DNA of 41,309 bases from positions 1-41,309 of the forward strand of contig CAZIIM010000015.1 of assembly GCA_964539305.1 (NCBI GenBank), read 5' to 3'. Of this stretch, positions 40,851 through 41,309 are shown piece after piece. The notes under the pieces are model-generated. The model did not search any database, had not been told where the DNA came from, and saw only the letters and a list, made by a program, of their open reading frames with translations. Numbering within the stretch: the first letter of the stretch is position 1; every line of letters begins with the position of its first letter. Source of the DNA: CAZNUM01 sp964539305 (lineage in GTDB: Bacteria > Fidelibacterota > Marinisomatia > Marinisomatales > TCS55). Position numbers and translations under genes: made by a program.

Positions 40851-41309
40851 TTACTCACCGGCGATATCAGCAGAATGCAGGTGTTTCAGATACTTTCGTA
40901 CTTCCTCCACCATTGTAGCGCTGTGGGTCATGTAATTGGTTTCCAGATCCAGGTAAGTACTGTTCTCCAGACCCTCGGTTATTTTTCTCAGGTTTTCTGG
41001 TTCGTGCAGAACATCTTTTGACCCCCCAATGATTAAGGTGGGGGTATGAATTGATGGCAAACGATCCCATACTTCGTATCGGGAAAGGGGAATAACGGCC
41101 TGTTTCAGTCTCCAGGGATCGGCATGATCCAAAGCGCGGCAATATTTCTGATACTGAGCAGGATCACTTTTTACATCCAGACGAAAATGTTTCAGGTACC
41201 ATTTAATAAACGGCTTTAAAATCGAAAAAAAACCGGGGTAAAACAGGTAAATAATGCCCATTCCCCATTTTGGAACCCGGAATACAGCGTTGGGACCGAT
41301 CAGAACCAG
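40851..41309 (-). CDS. α/β-hydrolase (C-terminal part, runs off right edge)
   Basis: The last 152 codons of an α/β-hydrolase; the nucleophile elbow lies beyond the window. The visible part starts LVLIGPNAVFRVPKWG, the usual stretch after the elbow, continues through a cap, and shows TPTLIIGGSKDVL with the probable catalytic Asp. His of the triad is likely in THSATMVEEV. The substrate cannot be assigned. It is 63 bases upstream of the MTAN-like gene and on the same strand. Confidence 0.85.
   Translation of the reverse strand: MVLIGPNAVFRVPKWGMGIIYLFYPGFFSILKPFIKWYLKHFRLDVKSDPAQYQKYCRALDHADPWRLKQAVIPLSRYEVWDRLPSIHTPTLIIGGSKDVLHEPENLRKITEGLENSTYLDLETNYMTHSATMVEEVRKYLKHLHSADIAGE

Noticed and set aside
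1..41309. CRISPR arrays, insertion sequences, integrases or phage genes
   Set aside because: I found no regularly spaced repeats, transposase motifs or terminal inverted repeats on reading the window.

Overview
This is a gene-dense bacterial chromosome segment with 39 well-supported protein genes, one likely extra 30-residue protein and one tRNA. The best lineage marker is the secreted subtilase at 8823-10475. It ends in a motif beginning YPNPFN, followed by a β-rich tail finishing SGIYFVRF...K, which is the hallmark of type IX-like C-terminal sorting domains of the FCB supergroup (Bacteroidota, Marinimicrobia, Calditrichota and relatives). The mitochondrial-type citrate synthase, the fused E1 dehydrogenase and the lack of strong Shine-Dalgarno sites at many starts fit that group. 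I cannot name the phylum from this window alone, and nothing in it suggests a phage, plasmid or integrated island.

Layout. 1-6594 (minus): a tightly overlapping chain of a CheY-like protein, endonuclease III, QueD-like, YhhQ, FolE, lipoamide dehydrogenase, LipB and a fused 2-oxoacid dehydrogenase E1 that runs off the left edge. This links pterin/queuosine chemistry to lipoyl-dependent oxoacid oxidation. 6631-8779 (minus): a metallo-β-lactamase-fold hydrolase, a lipoprotein and a CBS protein. 8823-14098 (minus): secreted subtilase, citrate synthase and malic enzyme. 14246-16742: nucleotidyltransferase, MATE exporter and FmdB-type zinc ribbon. 16866-18622: an ECF sigma/zinc anti-sigma module followed by DUF1858, a rhodanese lipoprotein, a DUF6132 membrane protein and a probable 30-residue membrane peptide. 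18735-22302: SLC13 permease with RCK domains and a GAF/HD-GYP protein.

The plus strand then carries one 1,546-residue multidomain protein (22420-27060): a complete acyl-adenylating domain, a kinase-like middle and a GNAT end. Its last 17 codons are antisense to a convergent tRNA-Leu(UAG). Next on the minus strand come a cystathionine-type PLP enzyme, SecA, NusB, leucine dehydrogenase, acyl-CoA dehydrogenase, thiolase and PhoH. Leucine dehydrogenase, the E1 fusion, acyl-CoA dehydrogenase and thiolase together cover several steps of branched-chain amino acid and acyl-CoA oxidation, feeding acetyl-CoA to citrate synthase.

The right end (36591-41309) holds a TAtT lipoprotein, a DUF2953-GerW pair (ytfI-ytfJ in spore formers) with a CBS protein, then converging on it a spore-photoproduct-lyase-like radical SAM enzyme overlapping an MTA/SAH-nucleosidase-like gene, and a partial α/β hydrolase. 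This is an unexpected set of spore-associated families in a lineage not known to sporulate. The strongest leads are the giant adenylase/kinase-like/GNAT protein and its tRNA overlap, the QueD homologue with no cysteine, the radical SAM enzyme with altered hydrogen-transfer residues beside a probable 5'-deoxyadenosine nucleosidase, and a possible AUA start codon on the subtilase.
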